From: an uncultured Bacteroidales bacterium
GTDB taxonomy: Bacteria > Bacteroidota > Bacteroidia > Bacteroidales > Bacteroidaceae
Direction: 5' to 3'
Assembly: GCA_902768605.1 (NCBI GenBank)
Contig: CACXLY010000019.1
Location: forward strand, 1-31,834
DNA length: 31,834 nucleotides
Under the pieces are notes generated by a model. The model was given only the letters and a program-made list of their open reading frames with translations, did no database searches and was not told the origin of the DNA. Below, in pieces: positions 31,063 through 31,834 of the stretch (positions within the stretch are counted from its first letter, which is position 1; the number at the start of each line of letters is the position of its first letter). The position numbers and the translations under genes were made by a program.

Positions 31063-31834
31063 ATGAAGCAAACAATCATCGCGTGCCTTCTGTTCATAGC
31101 GGCAGGGGCAGCACAGGGAAAGCAAATCGTGTGGGAGCAGCCCACTACGGAGTTCAGTACAAGCTACGGCGACGGCTTCTTCAATTTGGCTCTCGACATC
31201 ACGAAGGTCCAGTTCGCCAGCGGCTCTTATCTGAGGGCTGACGGCAAGCAATATGCCATCACGTCTGCCGACGGCATACAGCTCGACACGCACCAGCAGA
31301 CGGGCCCCGACGGCACAAGCGACGTCGTGCTCCACTTCGAGCCGCTGCCCCTATCGACCAAGTCGTTCGACTTCACCGAAGGAGATTTCGACGGCGCATG
31401 GTCCATCACGGGCATCAAGCCTGTGGAAGAACGCTGGCGCCAACTGCTGCCTTCCTATTGGTGCGACGAGAAGGGCGACTGGAAGATTGCCTTCCTCGAG
31501 GACCAAGCCATATATGATTGCAAGTTCTGGCGTTACAAGAAGCTCGACATCAACCAGAAGACGGGCGAGGCAGAAATGCTGCTAGAGGCAGACCCACCCC
31601 TGCCCTCCCTTAAAGGGAGGGAGTCTTTGTCCTCCCCCTTTAAGGGGGAGTTAGAGGGGGTCCGCGAGCTGCGTGTCATTGTTGGCAAGGACAAGAAGGG
31701 CAAGCGCACCATACAGATTGGCGACCAGAAGGCTTCGTACAGCATGATAACCAGCCGCTTCATGCCCGACTACCCGCAAAAGGACACGCGCACCGACTTC
31801 GTAGATACCGATTACAAAGCCGACACGGTGACGG
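31063..31834 (+). CDS. Secreted protein, truncated by the window end, possibly TlpA-like
   Basis: 257 codons are visible and the stop is outside the window. Residues 1-18 are a signal peptide (MKQTIIACLLFIAAGAAQ). The visible part has FNLALDITKVQFASGSYLRA, KSFDFTEGDFDGAWSITGI and KPVEERWRQLLPSYWCDEKG. From memory this resembles the N-terminal half of Bacteroidales secreted proteins with a C-terminal thioredoxin/TlpA domain, but that domain would lie beyond the window, so the call is tentative. A palindromic element (E6, 31590-31662) adds about 24 residues (PPLPSLKGRESLSSPFKGEL) between EAEMLLEA and RELRVIVGKDKKGKR, in frame. Confidence 0.7.
   Translation, partial: MKQTIIACLLFIAAGAAQGKQIVWEQPTTEFSTSYGDGFFNLALDITKVQFASGSYLRADGKQYAITSADGIQLDTHQQTGPDGTSDVVLHFEPLPLSTKSFDFTEGDFDGAWSITGIKPVEERWRQLLPSYWCDEKGDWKIAFLEDQAIYDCKFWRYKKLDINQKTGEAEMLLEADPPLPSLKGRESLSSPFKGELEGVRELRVIVGKDKKGKRTIQIGDQKASYSMITSRFMPDYPQKDTRTDFVDTDYKADTVT
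31590..31662. repeat. Palindromic element E6, in frame inside the last gene
   Basis: This 73-bp copy begins AGACCC and ends GGGTC, with palindromes CCCTCCCTTAAAGGGAGGG and CCCCCTTTAAGGGGG. It has the same orientation and the same reading frame as E1 relative to the host gene, giving PSLKGRES...FKGELEGV. Confidence 0.9.

Overview
The window looks like a chromosomal stretch of a Bacteroidales bacterium, most likely a GC-rich member of the Prevotellaceae. The signs are Bacteroidetes-type promoter boxes (TAnnTTTG, several with TTTG or TTGC about 19 bases upstream), secreted proteins with a short type IX-like C-terminal signature (VYDxxG...LPxGIYxV), a secreted alpha-glucan hydrolase set, and palindromic repeat elements that translate as SPLKGE/PSLKGR peptides. 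No rRNA, tRNA, CRISPR array, transposase or prophage gene is visible. All assignments are by reading motifs; no database search was possible.

Layout: 127-2423 (minus) is a three-gene operon: an ECF sigma factor, a one-membrane-segment protein in the anti-sigma position, and a secreted protein of unknown function. 2511-4934 (minus) is a GH66 dextranase-like enzyme. 5101-6999 (plus) holds a membrane PH-domain protein and an acyltransferase-3 membrane protein. 7000-7521 has no gene but is packed with hairpin repeats. 7522-9660 (minus) is a fasciclin-domain lipoprotein. 9808-17047 (plus) holds a lipoprotein aldose 1-epimerase, a GH31 glycosidase with a PA14 domain and a large MscS-type channel. 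17335-22611 (plus) is a tight three-gene unit: a small secreted protein, a GH3 beta-glucosidase with a PA14 insert, and a GLUG/beta-helix-like secreted protein. Then come a secreted protein with its own promoter (22729-23535) and dnaK (23881-25797). 25996-27492 (minus) is a histidine kinase and response regulator pair, divergent from an ABC permease and ATPase (27702-30831). The window ends inside a secreted protein (31063 onward).

Functionally, GH66, GH31 and GalM would form a periplasmic or surface route from dextran-like alpha-glucan to alpha-glucose, but no SusC/SusD pair is present, so this is not a complete polysaccharide utilization locus. The two-component pair probably controls the divergent ABC export genes through a paired GTGTC-N8-GGACA operator between them.

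The most unusual content is repetitive DNA. (1) Six palindromic elements, five inside coding sequence and all kept in frame; one is a perfect 34-bp-arm inverted repeat inside the ATP-binding domain of the histidine kinase. (2) A hairpin family with a constant YACAGCAA loop and stems that change in a compensated way. (3) Three copies of a roughly 130-150 bp intergenic element bordered by (GAAGTTAAA)n inverted repeats. (4) A 230-bp REP-like palindrome. (5) An eight-copy array with an exact 22-bp period upstream of the GH31 gene. (6) Short simple repeats that supply start codons and peptide segments. The response regulator is also odd: an NtrC-type receiver plus Fis helix-turn-helix without the central AAA+ domain.
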